Below are positions 11,245 to 22,676 of a DNA stretch of 64,000 nucleotides, one piece after another. The translations under genes were made by a program, and so were the position numbers. The DNA comes from Branchiostoma floridae (taxonomy: Eukaryota > Chordata > Leptocardii > Amphioxiformes > Branchiostomatidae), in NCBI RefSeq assembly GCF_000003815.2, contig NC_049979.1, positions 32,072,500 through 32,136,499 on the forward strand, read 5' to 3'. Under the pieces are notes generated by a model that worked only from the letters and a program-made list of their open reading frames with translations, did not search any database and was not told the origin of the DNA. Within the stretch, counting starts at the first letter, position 1. Every line of letters starts with the position of its first letter.

Positions 11245-12168
11245 CTCTATCCAGACTGGGGGGGGGGGGGGGGCTAAAAGTGCCAGCGGCAACTTTGACC
11301 CTCTATGGCTCCCAAACGGCTTGTGCTAGAACATCCAAACTTGGTGAGTTTTCCTAAAATATTGTTGGCAACAATTTTAAAAAAAAAATTTGGGAAGTTT
11401 ATGATTTTTCGTGTTGCCATGGCAACGGGTTTCTGAAAGGCAAATTTTACAAAAATCACTAATTTTGGTTTAAACAATGGGATTTTTGGGATTTCCTTGC
11501 TAAACTAAACATCTTTTCATATATCTTTAATATCTAAGACATTTTAGTTGAACATTTATAATTGAATATTCATAAATTATGCTAATGAGATGACGTAATT
11601 GGTCAAAATCCAAGATGGCCGACAATATCATGATGAAAAGTATAACAAGCTTATTGTCACTCAAATTTCATCACTACTTTGTATTTTCTTACAGAAAACA
11701 TTCCTTTGAACGTTTTTAATCCAGTTTCAAGGGGATTTAGTGTTATATGTTGAAAAAAATGTATCATGAAAAATTTAATGTTGATAATCCAAGTTGGCGG
11801 ATAGCTAAACTACAGATGACGTCATTCTGTGACGTCATTTTGACGTCGTTGCTTCGGCTTTTGACAACAGAAGTCTTATAACACTTAAATATTAATAAGA
11901 AACCTTTATTGGTAACTTTTTGAGTGAGATATGTAGGTATTATGGGAATTCCCCGTTTTAGCCAAAAATATCAATTAATGACGTCATAATTACGTCATAT
12001 TACGTCATAATGATATTAAAATTTCAGGAATTATAAAACTCGACGAGCACAACCTTCCCTGTAAATTTGATGATCGTACAGTAAGCCGTTTTGAAAATAC
12101 AAAGGGGGGGGGGGATGAGCCCCCCCCCCCAGGCCAGGGAAGGCCCAAAAAGCCCAGTCTGGGTAGGG
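11245..12168. mobile_element. TTAA-family MITE, family B, copy B6
   Basis: TTAA at 11,241-11,244 and 12,169-12,172 flanks 924 bp starting CTCTATCCAGACTGGG and ending CCCAGTCTGGGTAGGG. A G-run near 11,258-11,273 is mirrored by a C-run near 12,120-12,130, extending the inverted repeat. The interior has AAACTTGGTGAGTTTTCC, CATGGCAACGGG, AAGATGGCCGAC and clustered TGACGTCAT sites near 11,815-11,850 and 11,980. No coding capacity is seen. Confidence 0.85.
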
Positions 12169-14070
12169 TTAATCTTACATACAAGGGTTTTAAAAACCAC
12201 ACAGGTTGCGAGAAAAAAAAGGAAGATTTTTAACATTGCACTTATAATCTTATAGACACGGCTATAACAAACACACAAGATCAAAGAGAACAACAGTGGG
12301 TTTTCTTAAAACTTTTCATTTTCCATCTTACTGACACGGATATTACAAACACAGAGATTCAGAGAAAAAAGGATTTTCTCCAAACACTACACTTAATATT
12401 TTACAGACATGGCTATAACAAACAAACAGTCTCGGAGAAGAAAATGAGGATTTTCTCCAAAGATTACAATTTACACTTTTGAACACTTCCATTACAAACC
12501 CGCAGGCTCGGAGAAAAAGATATGATTTTTCCGAAATCATTGTACTTTACATCTCGCAGACACGCCTTTTACCTGCACATGGGTTTTGAAAAAGACCCGA
12601 AGGATTTTCTCCAAATTATAAATTTTACATATTACAGACACAGCTATTACAAACACAGTTTATGAGAGAAAAAACGGAGGATTTTGTCAAAACACTACAC
12701 TTAACATTTTACAGACACAGCTGTTACAAACACATAGACTGGAAGAAAAAACAAAAGATTTTCTCCAAACATTGCAATTGACATCTTACAGACACGGCTA
12801 TTGCAAACACACAGGATTTAAGAAGAAAACGGATGTTTTAATCGAAACGTTAGACTTAAAATCTTACAGATGAACACACAGGTTCCGAGTTTTTTTTCCA
12901 AACCTTACACTATACCTTTCAGACACGGCTCTTAAAAACACACGGGTCCCAAAAGAAAAATAGAGGATTTCTCCAAACTTTACTATTCTGATCTTACATT
13001 CACGGCTAAAAGAAACAGACGATATTCTCAAGACATTACATTTTACATCTTAAGGACACACTTTTATAATCACACAAGTTCCGGGAAAAAAAGGGAGTTT
13101 ATCCAAGCCTTACACTTTACATCTTACAGACACGGATTTTGCATACACGCAGGTTCTGGGGAAAAAAGGACTTTCTTCAAACCCTACAATGTTTAGATAC
13201 GGCTATTACAAACAAAGCGGCTTTAAAAAATACGATTTTCCTTTGTATCTCTAAGAACACGGCTATTACTCACACAAAGGTTTTCAGAAAAAAAAACAGG
13301 ATTTTATCCAAACTTAACATTTTACATCTTACATTCACAGCTATTATAAACACACAGGTGCCGAGAGAAAAAAAAAAAGATTTTTTTACAAACTTTGCAC
13401 ATAGCATCTTAAAGACTCGGCTATTACAAACACACAGATTTTGAGAAAAAAACACGGATTTAAACCAAACGTTAGACTTTTAATCTTACAGACACGAATA
13501 TTAATAAGGCACAGTTTCCGAAAAAAAAAACGGAGGATTTTGTTTAAACATTGCACTTTTAATTTTACATATAGGCCTATAACAAACACACAGGATTAAA
13601 GACAAAACAGAGGACTTTTTCCAAACGTTACACTTTCCATCTTATAGACACGGCGTTTGGAAACACACCGGCTTTAAGAAAAAAAGCAGATAATTTTCTT
13701 TAAACCTTGCATTATATATCTTACAGCCACGGAATTCACACAAAAAAAGGTTTTGAGAAAAACGGAGGATCTGAACCAAATGTAGGACTTTTAATCTTTC
13801 AGACAATGGTATTAAAAACCGCTCAGGTTCCAAGAAAAAACGGAGTTTTTTTTATTTTATTTTAAACATTGCACTTTTAATCTTACAGACACGTATATAC
13901 CAAACACACAGGATCAAAAAGAAAAAAAAAACGAGGACTTTTTCCAAACGTTACACTTTCCATGTTACAGACACGGCTTTTGCAAACACACAGGTTACCA
14001 GAAGAAACAGGTAATTTTATTCTAACATTGCACTTTAAATATTACAGACACGGCAATAACAAACACACAT

Positions 14071-14870
14071 GATTTGATTAGATTTTATTTATTTTGCACA
14101 ATCTTTAAAAAAGATAACATAAAACGAATTAACGGATGAAAGTACATGCAGGGGGGGGGGGGCTCGAGGCTTATACATAGTCTTCCTCCAAAGTAACAAA
14201 TAACGATACAATTTAACAACTCATAAGCTAAATAAAGATTGGATAGATGTGTAAAACTATACTTTAGACAATAATGTTACCAAAAGAATTATATCAATTA
14301 ACAAAATGGAAGGGAATCATAATTAGTTCAATAATTGATAACTAAGGCAATATCAAAACGGCGAAATGAATGAAATGATATAATAAGAATATAACATTGT
14401 AAGAAACGTAACAATTAAAATGTTGAAATAGAGGAACAATGAATAGGAGATTAGTTAAATGTTTATTTGATAATGACTTTTTAACAGGTTTTTGAAGATT
14501 GGTTATGAATGACAAAGATGTAAGGTTACACTTAAAAGATTCCAAATTTGAGGACGCCTGAACAGTATGGAAAACTTTCTTTGTTGTGTTTTTACTTGTA
14601 TCTGTCTTAAATTGATACACTGTCTGGTATTGTAATGATGGTGGTCTGAAATGTGATAGAAAAGGTTCTGGAATTGCTTTGGTATACAAGAACTATTAAT
14701 TGTTTTGTGAACGAAAAGGCAATTTTGTAGTTTATTTATATCATATATAGTTATTAATTTTAGGTTACGGAGCAAAGATGCAGAAGGGAATGTATTCGAA
14801 ACATTTGAGACTATTCGGACGAAGCGTTTCTGCAGAAGATGTTACAATATGTTACAATATGCAAGATAGG
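14071..14870 (-). mobile_element. LINE 3' fragment inserted in the minisatellite
   Basis: This ~800-bp minus-strand fragment lies between minisatellite units. Its frame at 14,775-14,503 reads LKLITIYDINKLQ...FVHKTIN..CIP..F and then HHHYNTRQCINLR, FSILFRRPQIWNLL. That is the usual C-terminal segment of CR1/Rex-type RT polyproteins (dY.lq.a.f.yk, yntR...l, k.si...gp.iWN.l). The adjacent frame at 14,689-14,342 continues it in another phase. The low-coordinate end has an A/T-rich tail near 14,075-14,105, consistent with the LINE 3' end. Most of the element is absent through 5' truncation. Confidence 0.7.
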
Positions 14871-15467
14871 GATATAGTAAACAACAGGATCAAAGACAAC
14901 AACAGGGGGTTTTCTCAAATTTTTAAATTTTCCATCTTACAAACACGGATATTACAAACACACAGATCCGAGGTTAAAAAAAAAGGTTTTTCTCCAAACA
15001 CTACACATAACATTTTACGGACACGGCTATGACAAACACACAGACTAGGGGAAAAAAAGAATTTTCTTTAAAGCTTACAATTTACAATTTTAGACAGGGT
15101 TATTACAGACCTACAGCCTCGGAGAAAAAAAGAGGATTTCTCCAAACCCAGCACTTTACAGCTCGCAGACACGGCTTTTACCTACAGATAGGTTCCGAAC
15201 AAGACCCGTTATTGTCTCTAATGCATACATTTTACATCAAACAAACATAATGTTGCAGAAACACAGTTTATGAACGAAAAAAAGGAGGATTTTGTCCAAA
15301 CACAACACTTAACATTTTACAGACACGGCTATTACAAACACTAAGGCTGAGAGAAAAACAGAGGATTCTTTCCAAACTTTGCACTTAATATATTACAGAG
15401 ACGGTTCTTACAAACACACATGTTCCGAGAAAAAAAACATAGAATTTTCTCCAAACATTATACTTTA

Positions 15468-16604
15468 CAAACTACAGCCCTGTGTCGCTGACACGCGTAG
15501 CCTGCAAATTGAAGGAACATATAGTGGTTGCTTACACCATGCAACATTTTGAATCTAACGATATTTCGAATGACAACCAACATGGTTTTAGGAGAGGTCG
15601 CTCCTGTGTAACACAACTCCTTGACTTTGTTGAAGAGCTGACAACAAATCTAGCGAGTGGCAAACAAACTGACATCCTTATCATGGACTTCACGAAAGCG
15701 TTTAACCGGGTAAATCATAGTCTTCTTGTACATAAACTCCAACGCTATGGTATTCATGGCCCCACCCTAGCATGTATAGACAACTTCTATAGAGGCCAAA
15801 ACCCGCCTGAAGGTTCCTTGCTGATGGATTGCGAACACTCATCCTTCGAACAGTTAGCTGGACAAGCTAAGAACAGACGGCTGTGGACTGCTAGAATTAA
15901 TAAGTTAAAGTGATTCTATACCATAGTTTATAGACATGTAGCAAAAGGCCTAGGGTCTGTAAATGTAAAACATACATAGAAAACTTCTTGAAAAGACCGA
16001 CGACAAGCAGTTGTGGTTTATGGTCATTATTCCTCATACACTAGTGTAAAGTCAGGAGTCCCCCAGGGCTCAGTTCTGGGGCCCTGTCTTTTTCTGGCCT
16101 ATGTTAACGATCTGCCCGACAAATTGGAGGCACGATACATCTGTATATAAAGTAGTGTCAGAGCCAGCGCAACAGGCTCACTTACAACAAGACCTCCGTC
16201 GTCTTGAGCATTGGGAAGAAAACTGGGATATGAAGTTCCATCTCGCAAAATGTGTTTATATGCCGGTGACTAGGAGCAGGGTGGTCCTGGCCCATCACTA
16301 CACTCTGCATGGGCACGAACTTGATTGTGTAACCTCGGCCAAGTACTTGGGTTCAACTATGAGCAGGGACGGGAGCTGGGACACCCACATAAACAACACC
16401 GTAAACAAGGCTAACCAAGTCTTAGGTTTTCTGAGGAGAAATCTCAAGGTCAGTTAAAAAAACATTAAGGCCAAGGCTTACAAATCTTTTGTGAGACCAC
16501 TCTTGGATTATGCTGCAACGGTGTGGGACCCGTATACCTAGATGAACACGAGCAAAATAGAAGCAGTACAGGGGAGAGCTGCTCGGTTCGCTTGTAACCA
16601 TAAC
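15468..16604 (+). pseudogene. LINE-2: reverse transcriptase 5' portion (pseudogene)
   Basis: RT sequence starts abruptly at 15,468 within a minisatellite unit with NYSPVSLTRVACKLKEHIV. It continues through NDNQHGFRRGRSCVTQLLDF, ILIMDFTKAFNRVNHSLL (first catalytic aspartate block), a 200-bp insertion, RRQAVVVYG, SGVPQGSVLGPCLFLAYVND and, after a gap, DTSVYKVVSEP. The F-A-D-D box has lost about 11 bases: a frameshift falls exactly there and only its last aspartate can be read. The next blocks are KCVYMPVTR, SAKYLGSTMSRDGSW and FVRPLLDYAATVWDPY, ending with QGRAARFACNHN at the junction with the inserted LINE-3. The element is CR1/L2-like and inactive. Confidence 0.9.
15789..15970 (+). mobile_element. 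~200-bp insertion inside LINE-2 RT
   Basis: RT homology stops after the IDNF block and resumes at the next RT residues exactly 200 bp later. The flanks CATGTATAGACAACTTCT (15,771-15,788) and CATACATAGAAAACTTCT (15,971-15,988) agree at 14 of 18 bases and look like a decayed target duplication. The insert reads as an open frame ending ...NRRLWTARINKLK and a stop, followed by ~60 bp and a short A-rich end (GTAAATGTAAAA). It could be a small retrocopy of a host transcript or a SINE-like element. I do not recognise the sequence. Confidence 0.5.
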
Positions 16605-19249
16605 TGACATATATCATTGGAATTCCGTAGACGAAGCTGGTACAAGGCTTATTGATCTCAGTTTTGAAGCAAAAAATCTATGTGTCCCTCACAAGAGTAT
16701 CACGATCAGACCGCGAGATAAATCGTGGATGACCCTTCGACTGAGACGACTTATGAAGCAACGTGATAAAATACACAACAAAGCCAATTTATCAAATAGC
16801 CATGCAGTATGGGCTACATATCGCAGAATCAGAAACCAACTTGTAAGGGAAATTTCGACTGCTAAATCTAATTATCAGAATCGCCCAATTCAATCCTTGT
16901 CTGATACCCATACAGCTACCAAAAAATGGTGGCACATTATAAAACATTTTTTTTTATAGATGTAAAACTACTTCTACAATTCCTCCACTCAAAACTGCTA
17001 ACACTAATACAACTGATTCTGGTGAAATGGCAACTTTGTTTAATGAATATTTTTCTGTCCGATCTTCTATTGATGACACGAACGCTGTACTCCCTGAACT
17101 TAGTTTTGTAAGTGATACTCGGCTATTTGAGTGTATTTCTTCTGCTCAGAAAGTAGTATTGTATATATCCGATATTGATATTTCCAAAGCACATGGGTAT
17201 GACAATGTTGATAATCGCTTTTTAAAACTGATTGGTCCTCTCGTTTCTGACAAAATTGCTCATGTATTCTTCCTTTCACTTTGCCATGGTATTTTTCCTC
17301 AGTCCTGGAAATGTGCAAATGTTGTCCCTATTTTTAAAAAAAGGAGACCCACAAGAGGTTTCCAACTACCGCCCTGTTTCTTTATTTCAAACGCTTTCCA
17401 AAATTCTTGAAAAAATTGTATATAAACACCTTTATAACCACTTACTATCTCAAAACTTTTTATTTCCATTTCAGTCGGGTTTTATCCGAGGTGACTCCAC
17501 TGTTTGTCAACTCGTTTGTATAACCTACAAAATACTGGAAGCTCTTGATGCAAACAGAAGTCCGAGCTGTTTATCTTGATTTCTCTCGTGCTTTCGATAA
17601 ATTGTGGCACTCAGGTCTATTATTTAAACTACGTAGAAACAGGGTGAAAGGGACACTTTTGAATTGGTTCCACAGTTATCTCCATGGCAGGGTGCAACGT
17701 GTTGTTGTTGATAGTCAATGTTCTGATTGGCTTAATGTTAACGCAGGTGTGCCTTAGGGTTCTGTAGTAGGTCCCTTGCTTTTTCTCACTTATATTAATG
17801 ACATGATGGAAGATTTGTCAACCCAACCTTTTCTCTTTGCGGATGACAGTTCTCTGATTGATATTGTCAAAAACCATATTCTCACATCTCTGAGACTTAA
17901 CTCTGATCTCCAAAAAATTCTATACTGGACCAAAAAATGGTTAATGGAGCTTAATACATACAAATCTATAGAAATCTGTTTACCAACGAAACGTACCCCT
18001 CTCATCCATTCGCCCCTTTTTCTTGGTAACACCAGTATTCAATCAGTGAAAGACCATAAAAACATTGGAGTAACTTTAACGTCCACCATGTCATGGACAA
18101 CCTATATTTCTCAAATGATTGCGAAGGTTTCGAAGAAGGTATCTGTATTTAACAGTTTGAAATTTAAGCTCCCTCTTTAAATTCTGGAAGTTATTTACGA
18201 GTCTTTTATTCGACCTTAGTTGGAATATGCCGATGTTGTATGGCATAGCTGTTCAGTTTCTGATTCTCAACTTATTGAGAGGATACAATACGAATGCTCC
18301 CTTACGGTATCTGGTGCCGTGCGGGGGGGGGGTCTTCGTATTCTTCTCTTCTTCATGAACTTGGCTGGGAAAAGTTAACTGATCGACGTCATGTTCATTC
18401 TCTTGTTCTATTCCATAAAATTGTTAATGGCCAATCACGGAAGTATTTAACCGATTTATTACCGCCACAGGTTTCTGCAACAATGTCATACAATCTTCGC
18501 AGCAAACGCAATCTCCAAGTACCAGTGTGTAATACCACTTGTTTTCAACAATCTTTTTTACCGCACTCAACTCAGTTATGGAACTCTCTTGATTCTAGGG
18601 TTCGTTTGTTGAGCGATGCTCGTTTCAAAAGGTATTTGGTAAAATCTGTTCGCTCTGTTGCCGTACCATATTCTAATTCAGGACCGAGATACACCTACGC
18701 TTTACTCACACGTCTTCGTATCGGCACCTGCAGCTTAAACCACAGTCTGTTCATTCGTAACCTAGTTGCGAGTCCTGCTTGCATCTGCGGATGCCGATGC
18801 GAAAGCATTCCTCATTATCTGCTTCACTGTCCTAATTATGTTAAACAACGTACACTCCTCTTGGACAGACTTGAAAACCTGAATATTCCTATATTAGATT
18901 TAAATTCGTTATCTAATAGTTCTTTTGTTTATCTGCTAATTAAAGGATCGGCTTTACTGATATCTGGTATAAATTCCGAAATTCTCTCTATAACTCAATC
19001 ATATTTATCCGAAACAAAACGATTTTAAGATTGATTTTTGACTATCCTTATCATTTACTATTGGTAACATAAGTTTATCCGTCCGTTTCTTTTTAGAATT
19101 AGGCGTTCCCGTACCCGTTTCATCTTTTTTGTCCTATGTTGCGTTGTTATTTTGTCTAGTGGTGTCTTTAATATAAGCCTGTGTGCTTGAGTGGGGTCAG
19201 CACTATGTTTTATACTGTATCAATGTTCCAACAAAAAAACATCCGCTTT
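16605..19249 (+). mobile_element. LINE-3 inserted within LINE-2
   Basis: A second plus-strand LINE, about 2.65 kb, is nested in LINE-2. The host LINE-2 frame is interrupted after CNHN and resumes at 19,250 with HNTSSVLNMLESLGWESLE. The repeated CAYAAC at 16,599-16,604 and 19,250-19,255 is a likely short target duplication. Joining the two sides restores one frame. LINE-3 lacks the endonuclease (5' truncated) and starts in the linker region (RPRDKSWMTLRLRRLMKQRD). Its 3' end is a short A-rich stretch (ACAAAAAAAC) before 19,249. Both LINEs point the same way. Confidence 0.85.
16729..19026 (+). pseudogene. LINE-3 reverse transcriptase with C-terminal Cys/His segment (pseudogene)
   Basis: Blocks follow in order. 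A basic linker (16,729-16,959) is followed by DIDISKAHGYDNVDNRFLK, WKCANVVPIFKKGDP (frameshift near 17,340), YRPVSLFQTLSKILEKIV, FQSGFIRGDSTVCQLV, VRAVYLDFSRAFDKLWH (catalytic Asp), SDWLNVNAGVP with a stop at 17,755, GPLLFLTYIND, and FLFADDSSLID with both catalytic aspartates present. Next are NIGVTLTSTMSW, a stop at 18,178, and LEYADVVWH. The last frame (18,294-19,028) has WNSLDSRVR and a C-terminal segment LLTRLRIGTCSLNHSLF..CICGC..SIPHYLLHCPNY, a Cys/His pattern often found at LINE C-termini. At least four frameshifts or stops make it inactive. Confidence 0.9.
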
Positions 19250-19465
19250 CACAACACCTCTAGTGTGTTAAATATGCTAGAGTCTCTGGGATGGGAATCG
19301 TTAGAAAAAAAAGGAGAAAGCCCACACGAGTTGGCATGAGGAGGGCGCATAGCCGAAAACTGACAAGGATAAACACAAGAACCCAATACCGCAGTGGTTC
19401 CAGGACAGTTAGGGACTGGAACGCCTTTTAGTGCAGTACTGTGGAGGCAGCGACTTTTAACATCT
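19250..19465 (+). pseudogene. LINE-2: C-terminal remnant after the nested LINE
   Basis: This is the continuation of LINE-2: HNTSSVLNMLESLGWESLEK, then a frameshift near an A-run (19,307-19,315), RAHSRKLTRINTRTQYR and SRTVRDWNAF, the usual last block of this RT family (r.W..Lp). It ends near 19,465, where the family-A element A3 begins. It is the second half of the nesting proof for LINE-3. Confidence 0.85.
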
Positions 19466-20418
19466 TTATTCCCGAGTGGGGTCCATTTGGACCCCAGGCG
19501 TACATTTTGAAGTGCCATTTGAACATTTTTAAACTGAAGCAAAAAATCCTTCCGTAACTTTATCAGTCAATATGTCTTATGCCTTGTCCTAAGTTTTCGC
19601 AAAGATTTGTATAATAATGTGGAAATTATAAAGAAAGTTTGTGTTCAGTCCCTCTGGGGTCCAAACGGACCCCAGCAAAAATGTGCAGTTTTTAAAACAA
19701 ACTTTGGAGGCTAACTCCTTAACCACTTACAGTATGACTACCAAACTTTTAGACAATAATAAGAATGTAAACCTAAATCATCACAAAAAATTCTGTGTCA
19801 TCAACATGTAATGTGACGACATTATGACGTCATTTGCCTAATCAGGGCGGCCATCTTGGATTTTGACCAATGACGTCATGAAATTAGCATAACTTATAAT
19901 TTTGAAGTCATGAAAATTACATTGAATTTTAAAGAATTTAATTGTTGTCAGAAAACAGGTGTAGTTACCGAGAAAACCTTGTTTACATTGATATTGTCAA
20001 ATTTTGGCAAAAATATGCCTGTTAGAATATGGTTGAAAAAATGATAAACTTACTTTATTGATCAAAAACTTTTGCAAACAATATTTTGTGATAAATTACT
20101 AAGTTTCGTAGCTTTAGCTGTAGCCGTTCATGAGTTATGCGACATAAATGTTGCTGAGGGCCTCAAAATTCCCCTATCTGGTCGGATTAGGTTTAGTGCA
20201 AAACGTGGTCCTCCTGAACTTTTGCATAAATTATGATAATGAGTTGGAATTAGCAACACCTTAACATCTCAAAATCTATCTCTTACATTGAGGAAGTAAT
20301 GTATATACAATGATCGCCGATAAGAAATGATACTGAGATTTTATGAACAAAACATGTTGGGGTCCGTTTGGACCCCACTCGGTCATTTTAGTCGCAAAAA
20401 AAGTCGAGTGCTTGAGGG
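19466..20418. mobile_element. TTAA-family MITE, family A, copy A3 (GGACCCC subfamily)
   Basis: The right end is AGTCGAGTGCTTGAGGG followed by TTGA (20,419-20,422), a decayed TTAA. The left terminus is cut off by LINE-2 at about 19,466. Three dyads lie at 19,478-19,495, 19,656-19,673 and 20,359-20,376; their arms are GGGGTCC/GGACCCC instead of the GGGGTCA/TGACCCC seen in the other copies. The interior shares TGACGTCAT sites and GCGGCCATCTTGGATTTTGA with other members. A1 at 4,891-5,020 belongs to the same subfamily. Confidence 0.75.
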
Positions 20419-20422
20419 TTGA

Positions 20423-20610
20423 GTCGCTGGCTGCCGCGGAATAATCCAAGTTATTACAATCACTGACAGCTCAATGGTAATGGACTAGGCATAGTAAATA
20501 GACTAATGTGTAACGGATCATAGTTAATAAGACAGAAGTAAACCGACGGGAATGTGCACCACAAAAAGCCAAATTTTCTATATAAAGAATGTGGGCTTTT
20601 ATAGAAGAAG
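20423..20610. other. Single-copy island inside the minisatellite
   Basis: About 190 bp between copy A3 and the resuming array. It is neither minisatellite nor TTAA-element sequence. No open frame of note and no similarity to anything else in the window was seen. The array resumes at CACAGGCTCGGAGG near 20,610. Confidence 0.5.
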
Positions 20611-21233
20611 AAGAACACAGGCTCGGAGGAAAAAAACAGATTTTTTTTCCAAACCATGCATTTTACATCGTATAGACACCGCTTTCACAATTACACGATC
20701 TTAAAAAAAAGGATTTTCTCCAAACCTTGCATCATGCATCTTATTGTAACGGTTTTCACAAATACAGAGGTTTTGAGAAAAAAAACGGAAGATTTAACCC
20801 AAATATTTATTCTTACAGACACGGCTTTTAAAAAACGCAAAGGTTCCGAGAGGATTTTTTTTTTTATATTGCACAGACACTGCAATTACAAACAGACATT
20901 TTAAAGAGGAAAGCAGTGGATATTCTTCAAACATTACATTTTTCTATCTTACAGACACGGCTATAACAAACTCAAAGGTTCCAAGAAAAAATAAAAAAAG
21001 ATTATTAAAACATCTTACAGACACGGCTTTCACCAACACACAACTTCTCCCGAAAAAAAGGAGGATTTTATTCATACTTTACAGTTTTAATCCTACCATT
21101 ACGGCTATTACCAAGACACAGGTTAAAAAATGGAGGAATTTTTCCAAAACTTACACTTTACATCTTTCTGACACGGCTATTCTAAGCAAACATGTTTTGA
21201 TAGAAAATAATTATAATTTTCATAACAACATAA

Positions 21234-22033
21234 CCCTATTCAGACGGGGGGGGGGGGTGGTTGAGGCCGCGCCAACTATGGTATCCATAACAAAAGAACG
21301 GCTTGTGCTAGAGCCACCAAATCTGGTGAATTTCCTAAAATATTGTTGGCAATAATCACCTGAAGATTGACAAATTTGCCATTTTTCGTGATGCCATGAC
21401 AACCGTTTGTTGACAGGCAGTTTTGCCAAAAATCGCTAATTTCGGTACTAACAATGTATTTTTCACGTGTATTTGCTATATCACAGCTATTTTCTTACAT
21501 AAATAAAATATTATGTTATTTAAAATATCTTTCATAATTGTATATGCATAAATTATGCTAATTTGATGATGTCATCAGCCCAAAATCCAACATGGCTGAC
21601 CGTATGGCCAGGTCAAGAAAAACTAGCTTATTATCCCTTACAATTAGAAACTACCTGATATTTTTTTCATCAAAACCATCTAAATCAATGTATTTAGTCT
21701 ATTTCCACGTATTTAGTCTATTTCCATTGCATTTTGTGATTATTTGTTGCAAAAAAGTATTTTTGAAAATTCAAGATTGTGGATACAATATTGCGAAGCC
21801 CAACTGGTATCTTAGATCTGGCCAATACAATCAAATTGAGGGCGTCATAATAACGTCATATAACGTCATCGTAACGTCAAACTTTTTAAATCGTCAGATA
21901 TTATCTCTCTATCATTTTATAAAATTGGTGACCATACGACACGTCGTTTTAGACTTATGTAATTAGAAGTGGAGGGCCTCAAAAGCCCCCCCCCCCGTCC
22001 AAGGATGACCAAAAAAGGACGGTCTGAATAGGG
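21234..22033. mobile_element. TTAA-family MITE, family B, copy B7
   Basis: The element begins CCCTATTCAGAC plus a G-run and ends GGTCTGAATAGGG before TTAA at 22,034-22,037; the left target reads ATAA. The interior contains GGCTTGTGCTAGAGCCACCA, TCGTGATGCCATGACAACCG, ATATGCATAAATTATGCTAA, TGATGATGTCATCAGCCC and CAACATGGCTGACC. It is most similar to B1, B5 and B8. The minisatellite resumes at TTAAACTTGACATCTTACAG. It is non-coding. Confidence 0.8.
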
Positions 22034-22676
22034 TTAAACTTGACATCTTACAGACACGGCTTTTCCAAACACACAGGTTTCCAAAAATACGAGGATTTTA
22101 TTTAAACATTACGCTTCACATCTTACAGACACGGCTTTTACAAACACAAGGGTTCCGAATACAAAACAGAGGAATTTCTCCAAACCTTGCATTTGACATA
22201 TTAATACAGACACGGTTGTTACAAACACACCGACTTTAAGGAAAAAGCAGACAATTTTCCCAAAACCTTGCATTATACATCACACAGACACGGCTTTTAC
22301 AAACAAACAGGATTTTAGAAAATACGGAGGATTTAATGCAATCGTTAGACTTTTAATCTTACCGACACGGGTGTAAAAACAACACACAGGTTCCAAAAAA
22401 AGGAGTATTTTTTTTTTAACATTCCAATTTTAATCTTACAGACAACGCGATTACAGACACACAGATTCAAAGAGAAAAATAGAGGGTTTTCTCCAAACTT
22501 TACACTTTCCATCCAACAGACACGGATATTATAACACACAGATTCCAAGAAAATAACAACAGCGGATTTTCCCCATGCACTACACTTAACATTATACAGA
22601 CATGGCTATTATAAACAAACAGTCTCGGAGAAAAAAAAAAAGGATTTCCTCCAAAGCTTACAATTTACACTTTTAA

